Below are positions 48,835-61,011 of a stretch of DNA of 64,000 nucleotides, in pieces. The notes beneath the pieces are model-generated. The model did not search any database, was not told the DNA's origin, and worked only from the letters and a program-made list of their open reading frames with translations. Within the stretch, counting starts at the first letter, position 1. Every line of letters starts with the position of its first letter. The translations under genes and the position numbers were made by a program. This DNA is from Rotaria macrura (lineage: Eukaryota; Rotifera; Eurotatoria; Philodinida; Philodinidae): contig OENT01000418.1 in the NCBI GenBank assembly GCA_900239685.1, positions 1-64,000 on the forward strand. Direction: 5' to 3'.

Positions 48835-51800
48835 AAATCGTGTTGATCATTTAAAAATCGTTCTTTATACATATATATTTTTTTTCTCTTTTGGATTCGA
48901 ATTCTTTTAAGTTCCTTTTTTTCTGTCAAGTTGCTTATCGTATCGTGTATGCATGTGCGATCGTGCCAGATGATTATTATTCTATGATTTTAGTTGTTCA
49001 ACTTAAGCAACAACTGATTAGTTAATTACTCGTGGAAAAACTATCTGTAAATATTATCAAAACACAATACTATATTCTAAAGTGAATAAATAAATCGATC
49101 CTATTAGAATTTTTGTTAAAAGACACTTATCTTGGTGGATTTTTCTTTCAAGCTAAAAAAATCTTTCAAGTATCGGTATTTTATTCATTTCGCTACAGTA
49201 TCTAAATCATTGATTGTCGATTAACAACACTAAGCATGTCTTTACATGAGAGAAACGTCCTATATTTGTAATATATTTGAGATATCGATTTATGCATGAC
49301 TTTACAATGTAGCATTGTACTACAAACGATGAACATTCAATCTAACTTTCAAAACAGTTGATTTTCTTCTCGAAATTGATCTATTGAATCCTATCGAAAC
49401 AAAACAAAAACATCAGATCTAAATAAATACCATTCGGATATCAGTAAAATCTTAAACGGAAATGAAATCCCATGGGAATAATCAAAGTAAGAAGTCATTG
49501 TCTTTTGTTTTTCTGACACGATTGTGCAATATTCATTAAACTGTGACAGGTTTTAGATCCACGAATCGTCTTCAGCTTCTTTTTCTTGTTATCAATTGTC
49601 ATGTGATAATAATTCAACATTCACATAGAGTAGCAGAGTTATTTTCTATGAGTTGACTCCTTATCCTGAAATAAAAGTGATTATAGAAATGAAATTTATT
49701 TTCTGTAGATTTTTACGAATACTGTAACTGTCCGAAATATTCAGATAACTCTGTTGTTACGTGATAGAAATGTATGTGTTGAGAACTGAGGCACGTAGTT
49801 ACCGGATACTAAACATCTGACGAGGGAAGATCACCTACTGTTCGATGACTTTTGTGTTGACATTGACTAGATAACATTTCATGGCTTGGAATAAGTTATG
49901 AATATCTCGAACAGATTTTAGCCTATGAGCTGATTACTGCGTAGAACTTTACATCAGTTATTTTTCTTTTTTGAAGAATTCATTAGTATACTCATGACGA
50001 ATATTGGAAAAGTAGTTTTCTGATTGTGATTTGAAACTTAACATGTAGGAACAAATCCTAATGGAATATAGGATGTTTTTGTGAACGTTTCCTATCTTGT
50101 TGATGCTACTAATCTCATGATACAACTAACTATGCTGATAATCTATCCTTTGTCTTATTCAGATAGTACTGTATATTTCAAAAACAATACCAACATATCA
50201 TAAGACTGAAAACTTTCACTAAACATTAAGACCATTGATACCTAAAACTATGGGAATATTAAAGCTACGAAAATAAATTTGTCCGATGTTTATCATGAGT
50301 GTTGTGGTATTCATTTGAAAATGACTATTCACTCGATATACTGGTCGTAGTAAGCTAAATGCTCGAAAATTTTCCCAACTATTTACAACTGATGTCAAAC
50401 TACATGATCTAATCAGTATCAACACAAGAATGATTGCTCCGTTGATGATTTTTCTTCATGAATGTCGATCTTCTATTCATTTATAATATTTCTTATCCGA
50501 GAGTAAGTACTTCAACGTTTCTTCTATACAGTTCATTTTTTGTTGAAAAGAACAATTATTTTGGTATTTTCTTTGACTAAACTTGCTCGACGGAGCAATA
50601 ATGCAAGCATTGTACAATGTCGTGCTGGAAAAACGGATCTTATAGGTATTATGAAGATCAAGAGAGATCAGCGACAAAAGCTCATGTTGTGATATCTTTT
50701 GTAAAATCAAGTAGAAGATTCTCTCTCCAATGTAGATTTCTTTAATGACAAAAACATAAGCATGTTGCATCAAGCAATAGCTTTCTATTCATACGCATTT
50801 TCTTTCACATACGTACAATGCAAAAAAGAAAAGATTAACTATTTTCAAAATCATTCATGGTTAGATATATGTAAAGGAAGTCATTGAACTTTCGTCAACG
50901 AGGTATGTAACTATTTTTCTTCTACTTTACTCGAAAATGAGGACGCATACGATTTCATTCACGAAGATAATAAAAGAATATTGTCGATTCGTCTCTAATC
51001 AAACATATTGCTTTAGTGCTATGTAATGGAACTAATATTTACAGCATCTTGTTGTGTTCGGAAAAAAAAACTTCTATTGTATTAGTGATATGGCCCATTC
51101 TGATAAAGTTGTAAACAGAAATAAAAGGATCTCTTTTGATTAAACATGAACTAACTTAATTCTGTTGTTGTGTAACAATAGAACGTCAGATTAGGACTGA
51201 CATAAAGACAATTCCCATGGATTATATCGATTACTTAACATGCATGCTCAATAAATGTTACATTTCGAAATAGAATTGAATTTTTAACAGAATTAAAAAC
51301 TTTTTCCAATTGTAGTCCGACTAATAATCTGACTTTTGCTTTTTTTACCCCTCTTAACGATAGCCATCAAATTCCAATCTTTAAAGTAAACTACAACGAA
51401 CTGAATTGACACTAATGTAATTAGATCGATCCAATTTAATGTCACAAAGCATGTCGTCCTAATTAAGAAAACACTGACTCTAATTATGAGAATGACTCAA
51501 CATTAGTCGTAAGAAAGTTTCGAATCAGCTAGAATCTTGTCTGAATATGGACTTTGTCAGTAACACAAGAAAAGTCAAGAATTAGAATTGAAATCAGTGC
51601 ATCCCTAGTTCTAGATTATCTTCAAGAACAAGATAAGGCCAAAAAAAGGTGATGATTAATTATCATTCATTGTAACACTATTGGAGTACAATCATGATTG
51701 TTGACAATATAAAAACAGTTAACAAGCAATAATCATTTGCTGTTTTTATTTCATTGATTTTCTAAGGGCGATTTCGAAAATAGATTATCTTGTGCTATGA

Positions 51801-52559
51801 ATACACAATTGATTTAGAAGATATAGAAATACTTTCATGCAGTATCCCAAGTCCTCATTTTTCCCTATATAAATCTCATTATTGAAAGATGGAGGTCCCA
51901 ACTTCAAGAGAGATATTGAAAGTTCTCTAAACGAGAAACTACCACGGTTAAAATTCAATCTTGTTATATATCGGTACAAATAACTTTGCATGTTTATGAT
52001 TACGTATATTGTTTACGATTATGATTAATAGTCTCTTTCATGTGAACTATGAAACAAGAATGTTTCATTTAGATACTGATTATTTTCTCTACGTGAGTGA
52101 CAACAAAGATAATAATAATAATAATAGTGTACGAAGTTAATTAAGTTTCCTAGTCAAAATTTAGATTAATTTTTGATTTTGAGCTGTTCTTAATAATCGA
52201 AAACTTGAATGACGAAGTGGAGAACGCTTTTGTAGAGCAAGTTAATTATTGAAAGACTTACTATCACAATATGATGTTGTGAATCATATTGAGAAAGAAT
52301 TCTGTATATTGGAACGGTACAGTGAGAAAGCTGTAGTCATGGTCGAAAAACGATTTTCGAAGTTTATTCGAGACACTACAACTCTTGTTATGCTTCATAT
52401 CCAACTATGATGGAGAAGGCATGCTCGTTAATGCTTCGAGTCAGTGTATCTATAGATCAAATTTGATTTGATAATTCTTGCGTATGAATAATATGTATAT
52501 GTAATCTGCGAAGAATTGATGGATTGATTTTAAAAAAATGGCCTATTGAAAATACAATT
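48835..52559. other. Intergenic, nothing recognised
   Basis: 3.7 kb of AT-rich DNA. Two minus-strand frames (50,477-50,773 and 50,219-50,425) could not be tied to a protein family. No tRNA or snRNA signature was seen. Confidence 0.45.
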
Positions 52560-53353
52560 AGGTCACGACTTCGAGTCTTTCTTTTTACTATTCTGACTAA
52601 ATTCAACGATAGAAAGTGTTCTTCAACTGCTTGAATTATGATTGCTGCTATCTTTTATTGATTGCCACAAGATACTCCGACATACTTCATTTCATCCTGA
52701 TAGGACAGTGTATAAATCAAAATGATGCTACTCTTTCATCTTATTGTGTTAGTCAGTCATTGATAATGAATTTCTCTTCATTCTTGAACATGCTATCTTT
52801 CCATGGATGTCATCAATATTAATCTGAATGCTTTGATTGGTTTCAACTCTTTAATGTTCCTTGCACATTGATTAGACAAAATGTTTTTGTTATCTCATAT
52901 TGCTCGATGTGGTAACTATGTATTGTATTATTGAATAGTCGACATCATCAACATAAAATATGATGGCTCACATATCGTTCAATATTCTTCTATAGCATAA
53001 TTCAATTTTTCATAATCACTCTTAGACAGATGTAATTGTATTCTTTCTATCATTGTTGTTGTCATCATAGAAAAAACTCGTAACACGATTGTACTTTTCA
53101 TTGATTCATACTGTATGGGTTATTAGATGAATGAAACAAAAGAAAGATTCAAATTTATTTTTTCATTACGTTAAACAGAGTTGTTACTGGCGGATAATAT
53201 GTGAGAGTTGTTATATATAAGTTTTATTTATTACAGTTAGAATCATTAGCTACACAATTAGTGTTGTTTTTTTACTGTTCATCGAAAATAACAAATAAAG
53301 TCATATTATTTTGTTCGATGAATTTCATCAGAGTATATCAGCAATGGCTATCT

Positions 53354-53999
53354 CTTGATTGCGGGAGGTTTTTACTTAATTGGAGGGGGAAAATGACCGC
53401 AAAGTAGAATCGAGGGGGGAGAGACAAAATTGACCGCAAATTGGAAAATGGTCGCACAATGAAGTGAAAATACTAATTTATTGGTGAAAACAAAAACATC
53501 ATAAATCAGAAGAAAAGAAAGAAAACAGTTAACCTTCGTGTGCTTAGTAATGGTAGCATTGCATAACTTATGAGTGCAAACCCATACATGATTTCCATTT
53601 TTTTTCGTTCGTCACAAACGACAATGATAATTTTAAAACATTATGGCATCCTTGCCGAATTATGTGGTAATTTTAGAAAAGCTATCGTTACTATGTGTCG
53701 GCATTTTGATTTAATTCATTTTACTTTTTTTAATCACTTTAAATACTTTAGTTATAACCACATGTATAAGAATGACCTGGATAATATATGATATTCATCA
53801 CTGGACTAGCTCTGATGAGATAATTTCTTTCTCAAAAAGCCATCTGCGTTCACTATATCCTTGCAACTATTTTCACTTATTTACATCGTACGAACATTTT
53901 CCAATTTGTGGTCAATTTTGTTTCTCCCCTCCCCCCCTTCGAAATTTACTTTGCGGTCATTTTCCCCGTCCAATCAAGAAAAAACCATCCGCAATCAAG
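53354..53999. mobile_element. 646 bp element with ~100 bp inverted repeats
   Basis: The left end CTTGATTGCGG...GGGGAAAATGACCGCAAAGT and a G-rich run (GAGGGGGGAGAG) are mirrored at the right end by TTTCTCCCCTCCCCCCC, ACTTTGCGGTCATTTTCCCC and CCGCAATCAAG. The word GACCGCAAA repeats within each arm. No transposase is present. The insertion is seen only in the left copy of the SH3-gene duplication, so it postdates that duplication. Confidence 0.8.
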
Positions 54000-55536
54000 A
54001 AGACACATCAGCACTATATATATATATTCGATTGATTCAATTGGTCAATTTTATGAGCACATCATATCAATACAAAAGAAATTAACTAGGATATGTTTGT
54101 GTACGATGAATTGTGCTGCGTGTCAAACATAGAAGAAAGAAGAGGTAAAACAAACATCTATCGTCGTTTTTTTTTGACTACTCATAACATTGATAAAAGA
54201 AAGAACCTAATCAGAAAGCGATCGAGAAAAACACATTAAGTTAGGCTGTTTGTTGAAAGCTTATCGCCTGTTCATTGAATGGAGATGTTAAATTGTCTCT
54301 TTGTCTTTCTGTTTCTATAGTAGAGAGAAGTACATGTTTTTTGTATCACTTCAAATGAGAACATGTATGTATACAGGTGTTACGTTTAAATACACATTGT
54401 TGCTTCTGTAAGTGAACTTCTTCGAAAGATACAAAAAACTAATCATTTCATAGAATCGATTCAGTGTTATAATGGTTAAGTAAAGGACTAATGTTACGAA
54501 TAGAAATATTCTCAAGAAATACAAAAGCTTTAATTAGATAACAGTGATATAATCGTGAGAACGAATCTACAGAATAAGTAAAATTAAAAGAAAAATCATA
54601 ACTGATATTTGTTTGTTTTTCATCATCCGTTTCGAGTGAGTAACAACTATTATATGAAATATGTTGCGTAATAGTTAATAGCTTATGCTAAATCTAGATG
54701 CTTTCGATGCGGTCAACATTGGTTTAATAATTAAAAATTTCTATTTCATTTGATCACGATGACAATTATGTGCTTTCGTTACGAAAAAAACTATGTCAAT
54801 CTTTTGTTCTCGTTAAAGTTGTTTATTTAAGACAAAAGATAGAGAATGTTCTTATGTTACCCTGCACATGACTAGTAATCAGAAGATGTTCATATCTTTC
54901 TCAGTGTTTTTTTCTCTTACTATCCTTCCATTTCCAGGCAATTAGATTGTGCAAATCATTCATTTTCCTGTGCTCACTCATCAATACACACAAGATTGTT
55001 TTATCAGTTGTTGCTATGTAAATAAAAGTGTCTATAGTTATGTGTTCATCTCGTCCATATAGACTGAGCATATTGTACTACGAAGATATTCTGGCCATGT
55101 ACGATCGGCAGGTTACTCATTTTAATCATATTTATGTTGTATAAACATCTTTTCGTTTCATTGGTTTTAACGATCTGTTTCATAATCGGATCTAAAGCCA
55201 TGGAAGTAAACTCTCAAATAAACCTAATATCTATACGATTCGACGTTATTAACTATCAAAACTTACTCATATAACTCGAATTATCTCGAGATTTCTGTCG
55301 GATTTACAACATGTGATGGTGATTGAAAGCAATGTATGGCACTCTATACCGTTTCTTTATATGTTTATGATGCAATTCAAGGCTATCTGATGCTTATTAT
55401 TGTACATGCTTATGATAGTCCTTCTCGGGTAATTTCATTCTATTTTTGCGCCTATCCATTAGCTTCTTCTATCAAACGTCATCAAGATATGGATACCAGG
55501 GACATAATATAAAAAAGACACAGCACATTTAATATG

Positions 55537-56013
55537 ATTGAATTATGTCAAAAGCAATGATAGATGATCAAAAGATATAATTTCATTGTAGCAATTAGAA
55601 TTATTCATATTTCAAATAACACTCCGATGAAGTAATTCTTTATGATCTCAACAGTGGTCGTTGCACCAGTATAATAATATCGTATGGAATACTGAAAATC
55701 GATGATTTATTTGAGCATATGGTGTGTTGTTTTGATATCTATCAGTCAAACAGAATCCACATGTTTTTCGTCATGTGATTTTCAAAGAAATTGAATCGAT
55801 GAGAGTATTTTTGTTTCATTCGAAATATTCGCATCATAGATGTTTTTCATTGAAAAACGCGGCGTTATTCGGAGCGTGATATTGATTGATATCGATAATC
55901 GAAATAGAAAATTGATAATCAAATTTGACGTATTTGTGTAAAAATCTTCGACTAAAGAAAATGATTTCAATATGCTTTTGTCAAGCATTTGCATTCAAAA
56001 CATCTGATGTTTC
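55537..56013. repeat. 477 bp tract identical to 60,535-61,011 (copy 1)
   Basis: By direct comparison every base from 55,537 to 56,013 matches the second copy at a constant offset of 4,998, with no indel. Flanking sequence on the left is only loosely similar, and similarity ends within about 7 bp on the right. A 70-codon minus-strand frame inside (55,782-55,994) is identical in both copies, but its composition gives no sign of coding. Confidence 0.93.
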
Positions 56014-56743
56014 CCGATGAGTAGTTATGACAAAGATAATCGATGAATCAATAAACATCTATACACTGTTAATTGATTTCATCGTTAATAATGCTTAGGT
56101 TTTAATTCAAGGCAGATCTTTCGAACAGTGAAAATAATTGAAATCAAATCGATCATTGAGTATATTTTCAAGGTCTTGTAGCACATCATGGAATAGGAAA
56201 CTTTTATGTTTGTACTAGTCTAGCTGTTAGCTTTCAAACATAATTAATGGGCAGAATACCAAACTGACTTATCATGATAGTTGATAGAATATTTTCTATG
56301 GTATAAACACGATTATTCATGCATTTAATACATGAGACGATGATGCAAAAAAGAAAACAATGCTTGCATCGTGTCATACAATTATTTTCTATGGCGTAGT
56401 CATGAAAGAAGTACTATTATCAATAGATAAAACTGGAAATATTTTGAAATAATGATCTCAATGACAGATTTTCAGCCATCAAAGCTCCATTATTTATTCA
56501 CACTTTCAAATACAATCAACGCAAGCCTATCATTTATCGTGAAAATATAAAAGGATTTCAATATGAAATCAAAATAGTCATAATAAGATTTGTTATTTGC
56601 CTCGAGTTAAAAGCAATTATCCTATAATGAATAGTCTCTAGGATGAAAAAATTTTCATCATACTGATTGTTTATTCTCGTTTTCTTAGTCAAACACAAAA
56701 ATCTATATATTTGAATATTATATAACAAAGCAACTAATGTAAA
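56014..56743. other. 3' flank of the SH3-like gene
   Basis: AT-rich. It holds the AATAAA signal of the SH3-like gene at 56,675-56,670 (minus strand). Nothing else is seen. Confidence 0.5.
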
Positions 56744-59027
56744 TTACAAAACAGTTTCTTTTAAACCTTTAAGTGATAAAAATGAGTTAATTTCATGATG
56801 TGCCAAACATGTTTGAGGTAAGAATCCAATTGAACCGTCACCTTCTTTTTGTACAAGCAACGTTGATTTTCCTATACGTTTTATTAGTCGTACTTGGTCT
56901 CCACGTATAACTGAAAATATTTTCGGTCCATTTGTTGTTGATAACAATGACGAATTCTTATATTCTTGCCAAACCAGATAACTTCGTTTTCGATGATGTT
57001 TTTCATTATTTATTGAGACAGACGATGAAAATGATGAATTAGAACATGACGATGATATTGATGATGATGATAACGGTGATGATAATGATGTGCGTAAAGA
57101 ATCAAGCTCAATAGCAGCTAAGTTAAGTTCACCAAATGCATGAGCGCTTGGTTTTTCATGAGTTTTTAATTGATGACAATGTTTCATATCGATTGTAGTA
57201 AAATGTCGTTGAAGAGAATAATGATTCGGCTCAGAAAATACGGGAGATGATGTCTAAAAATCATGAATAATAAATTGAATTTACAACTGACTCGTTTTTT
57301 TTCTATTTTAATGTATTTTCGCCACGAATAATTTCTCTCATAGGTTTCTACATATGATCAACTATCTCTTTTCGGTTTCAATCCTCTTTCTCTCTCTCTG
57401 TCTTTTTCTATTTATATATTTTTGTTGATGTTTCTTACTAAAGTAATTGGTTTTTGTGTTTGTGTTCTCATCCACAGTGAGCCATCACATGATAAATTTC
57501 GTCGCCGCTTTTCAACAATTGTTCGATGTATTCTTTGTGGGACTTGATAATTTTCTTTTGGTAAAGATCTCATTTGTGAATAAGGTTGATTTGAGAAAAA
57601 AATTTCCTCATGACAATAGTCAATGTCTATTGGTCTTTTAGAATCATTTTTGTCAATTATATCTGACGGAGATGATTCCATTGCTGAATTATTTCTTATT
57701 TTTTTATAATCACTAAACGATGAACGTTGTTCACAATGACAATGTGGACATGATGTATGTAATGAACGTTTATATGATTTTGCTGCAAAACTGTCTTCAG
57801 AATAACCAGAATCCCCTCCACCACTATGATGTGATAATGTTGAAAATATTTGTTGTTCAAATTGTTTTCGATTATTTCGTCGCTGCGATTTTCTACTCGT
57901 ATTAGAATAATTGACAAGTGTCGATGATAGGCGATCGAAACGTGTATGACTCGTAGAACCATTGAGCACTTTTTGGCGGCATTGTGGAACAACAATGGGT
58001 GGAGAAGGTGATTCTAATTTTACAAATGATATATCTGTATGTAAATGTCATTGAGAGAAAAACAATAGAGTCACATACGATATCGTCGTTGTATATTATG
58101 AAATTGTTTATTGCTTCGATGGAGTTCATCAGCAGAAAATGTTCTTGAATTAAAAGAATTATTGGTACGCTCTTTTAGAGAACGCCAAGAACTAGTTCGG
58201 CGCACTTTAGTTGATTTCGATGAGGATATCTATAAATCAAGATTATATCATTCAGCGTTTTTTTCTTCGTTTTCCATGAACGGTACTAATTGATAATTAA
58301 TGTTACTCATGCGACTAATATCCTCTATTAGGATAGTTTTCATGGAGAGTACATTTATTGTTACGTCTATTCAGGTTGTTTAGTTTTGTTCATATTCCGT
58401 TCATACCTATTAGGCAATTGTTCTTTTTTCTTATCTCATCTTACTCGATGTGGTAACTATTGTATTATTGACTGGTAGACATGATAAACATAAAAGAAAA
58501 TGGCTTACATATCTTTAAATATTCTCCGATAACATAATTGAAGTTGTCTTAATCACACGTTAGAGGATGTACTCATATTTGCTGCCCTTTAATTCCTGTC
58601 ATCATAGAAAAGCTCACAGCATGATTACTTTTCATCTTATCATATGTTATTTATAATACAAAAATAAAATGGGACAAAAGAAGATTAGATGTTGAAATTA
58701 TTTATGAAATTATATTACCGATCGATTGATGGCTGTCGGTGTCGAACATAACCATTTCGAGAATGATGAACGAGTTTGTTGATTGACAATCAATGGTCGT
58801 GACGATGAACACTTACTGTTCGGTTTTGAATCGAAATTAGTTATTTTGATACTCGAATCTGTGAAGAAGAGAAAATTGACGACAACGATGATTGATATTT
58901 AAAAGTACGCGTTTTATGACAAATACAGAGAAATCAACTGACCTGATCGTATTCGATCGTTAGAATTTGTGACTGTTAATTTCGATCTTGCACGTTCAAA
59001 TGCGTTTACAAGTAGTTTCATAAGCAT
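56744..59027 (-). CDS. Ser-rich protein with C-terminal SH3-like domain
   Basis: Five exons on the minus strand: 59,027-58,943, 58,858-58,719, 58,229-58,079, 58,034-57,439 and 57,253-56,744. Phases agree at every junction and give 493 aa. The ATG at 59,027 is the first after an in-frame TGA upstream. The N-terminal two thirds are disordered-looking, basic and Ser/Thr-rich. They contain TSSWRSLKER, GGGDSGYSEDSF and a CPHCHC cluster. A poly-Ser run precedes the domain. Residues ~416-476 resemble an SH3 fold: VWQEYKNSS, FSVIRGDQVRLIKR and GSIGFLPQTCL match the ALYDY, GD.I.V and G.FP..YV positions. The conserved Trp of typical SH3 domains is missing, so peptide binding may be altered. I recognise no specific orthologue; an adaptor role is inferred. 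Its 5' region is duplicated at 52,560-56,013. Confidence 0.78.
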
Positions 59028-61011
59028 TCTATGTTGATAACAAGAACCAACATATATTGATGATGATAATATTCAATGAGTTAAACGTGAAAGCGAGAAA
59101 GCCAAAAACAAGTAACAAATGTTTCCGCTCTCTCGACACTAATACAAAGAGAGGAAATAATCGAAAGAGAACAAGCAACAAGAAAGAGAATAGAGAGATA
59201 TTCTATTTGATGAAAGTTTATCGTCTCGTCGTTGAGTGGAGATATTATGCTTGCTTTCTATGTCTCTCTCTCTCTCTCTCTGTGTCTTTTCGACAATCAT
59301 AGCAAAATTGAGTGTTCTTTACTATTGTTTGAATAGAGAGACCACCGTTCAAGATGACAACAAGAACATAAAGGTGTTGTTACATTTATATTTTTATGAT
59401 CAAACATTGTTTCACGACAAACTTGCAATGATCCTTAGAGAATAAATCAATCATTTTCAAAATACAACGAATATTTGTCAAGGTTGTGTTCCAGAAAAAA
59501 AAAGAAAAGATATAGAGGCTAATGAAAACTAATACAAACAAAAGTTTTAAATGAATTATAACATTATTTAGTCATCGTACAATAAAAGAATGAAACTATT
59601 TATTTGTGGCACATATGTTGATCTCTTTCCTTTGCTTATCCTTATTCGTAGCATTTGCCAATCTTTGTATCAATAAATAAAAATTCCGATTAAGATTTGA
59701 GAAACGACGTGTATTGATCTTAACGATTATTTGTGTAAGAAACATGAGAGAAGAATGTTTTCATATCCGTAGTTAGTAATCGAGATATCGTCGTACATAT
59801 TACGTCACGCTTCCATTTACAGACGATTTGGCCGTGTATGTCATTCATTTTCTTATACATGCTCATCAAGACAGAGAAGATGGTGTTATCAGCTGCTGCT
59901 GTCTAAATAAAACTGTCTGTTCTGATTTGCTCATCTCATCAACATCATCTATATAGACTAAAGATATTGCACGATCTAACATGTCCATGAGCGAACGACA
60001 GCTTATTTCCATTGATCATTGGTCGTTTGTGTCGTCGTTGTTCGTCATAGGATTGTAAAACAACTTTGAGAACAATGATTGTTTATCTCATTGTTATTGA
60101 AGAGCACTTAGCAGTCACATTGTATAAACAATTTCGTTGCTTTTTTTACTCGTTTCTTTTCAACATATTTTATCATCCTATCTATCAACTGAACTATATA
60201 CCCTAGAATAAAGGTCATGTCTAAACAATACTAAATTATTAATTATCAAAACTTACTTTTATGACACAATGCATTTCGAAGTCTTTTCCCCATTGATAAT
60301 AAATATGTAATGGTGATTGAAAGAAATATATGATACGTCAAAATCGTTCGTAATATGTTTATGATGGCATTCAAGGCTTTACGATGCTTAAATGTATATA
60401 CATTTAGTAGTTCCTCTCAGTTAATTTTCATTTTATTTTTGCGCCTGTATATTAGCTTCTTCTATCATACACATCGTTAGTACATAGATACTAGGCGCAT
60501 AGAAGTAAAGAAAAGACCAAGTACTTTTCGTATTATTGAATTATGTCAAAAGCAATGATAGATGATCAAAAGATATAATTTCATTGTAGCAATTAGAATT
60601 ATTCATATTTCAAATAACACTCCGATGAAGTAATTCTTTATGATCTCAACAGTGGTCGTTGCACCAGTATAATAATATCGTATGGAATACTGAAAATCGA
60701 TGATTTATTTGAGCATATGGTGTGTTGTTTTGATATCTATCAGTCAAACAGAATCCACATGTTTTTCGTCATGTGATTTTCAAAGAAATTGAATCGATGA
60801 GAGTATTTTTGTTTCATTCGAAATATTCGCATCATAGATGTTTTTCATTGAAAAACGCGGCGTTATTCGGAGCGTGATATTGATTGATATCGATAATCGA
60901 AATAGAAAATTGATAATCAAATTTGACGTATTTGTGTAAAAATCTTCGACTAAAGAAAATGATTTCAATATGCTTTTGTCAAGCATTTGCATTCAAAACA
61001 TCTGATGTTTC
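58395..61011 (-). repeat. Duplicated segment, intact-gene copy
   Basis: It covers the third intron upstream of 58,229, the first two exons and about 2 kb upstream of the SH3-like gene. It aligns with 52,860-56,013 at low identity except for the identical terminal tract. A (CT)n run lies at about 59,264-59,282. Confidence 0.7.
60535..61011. repeat. 477 bp tract identical to 55,537-56,013 (copy 2)
   Basis: It lies about 1.5 kb upstream of the start codon of the SH3-like gene. The first mismatch after it is TTTCT against TTTCC, then CGATGA is shared, then the sequences part. Confidence 0.93.

Larger units (their letters stand above)
52560..56013 (-). pseudogene. Decayed duplicate of the 5' part of the SH3-like gene
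   Basis: This stretch aligns in the same orientation, with many changes, to 58,080-61,011. Matching landmarks include CGATGTGGTAACTAT (52,906 and 58,449), GTCATCATAGAAAA (about 53,062 and 58,600) and CATATAGACT/TATATAGACT (about 55,057 and 59,949). The bases TCTTTTATTGATTGCCACAA near 52,651 align with the coding exon around 58,160 of the intact gene but no longer keep its frame. The coding part is therefore dead, while the upstream region is better preserved. It is split by the element at 53,354-53,999, absent from the other copy. The last 477 bp are apparently identical to 60,535-61,011. Confidence 0.65.

Noticed and set aside
50219-50773. Two minus-strand frames that might be exons
   Set aside because: No domain, no consistent splice phase, and AT-driven composition.
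55782-60992. Identical 70-codon minus-strand frames at 55,782-55,994 and 60,780-60,992
   Set aside because: Their identity follows from the identical DNA tract. Composition and lack of any domain or splice context do not support a protein.
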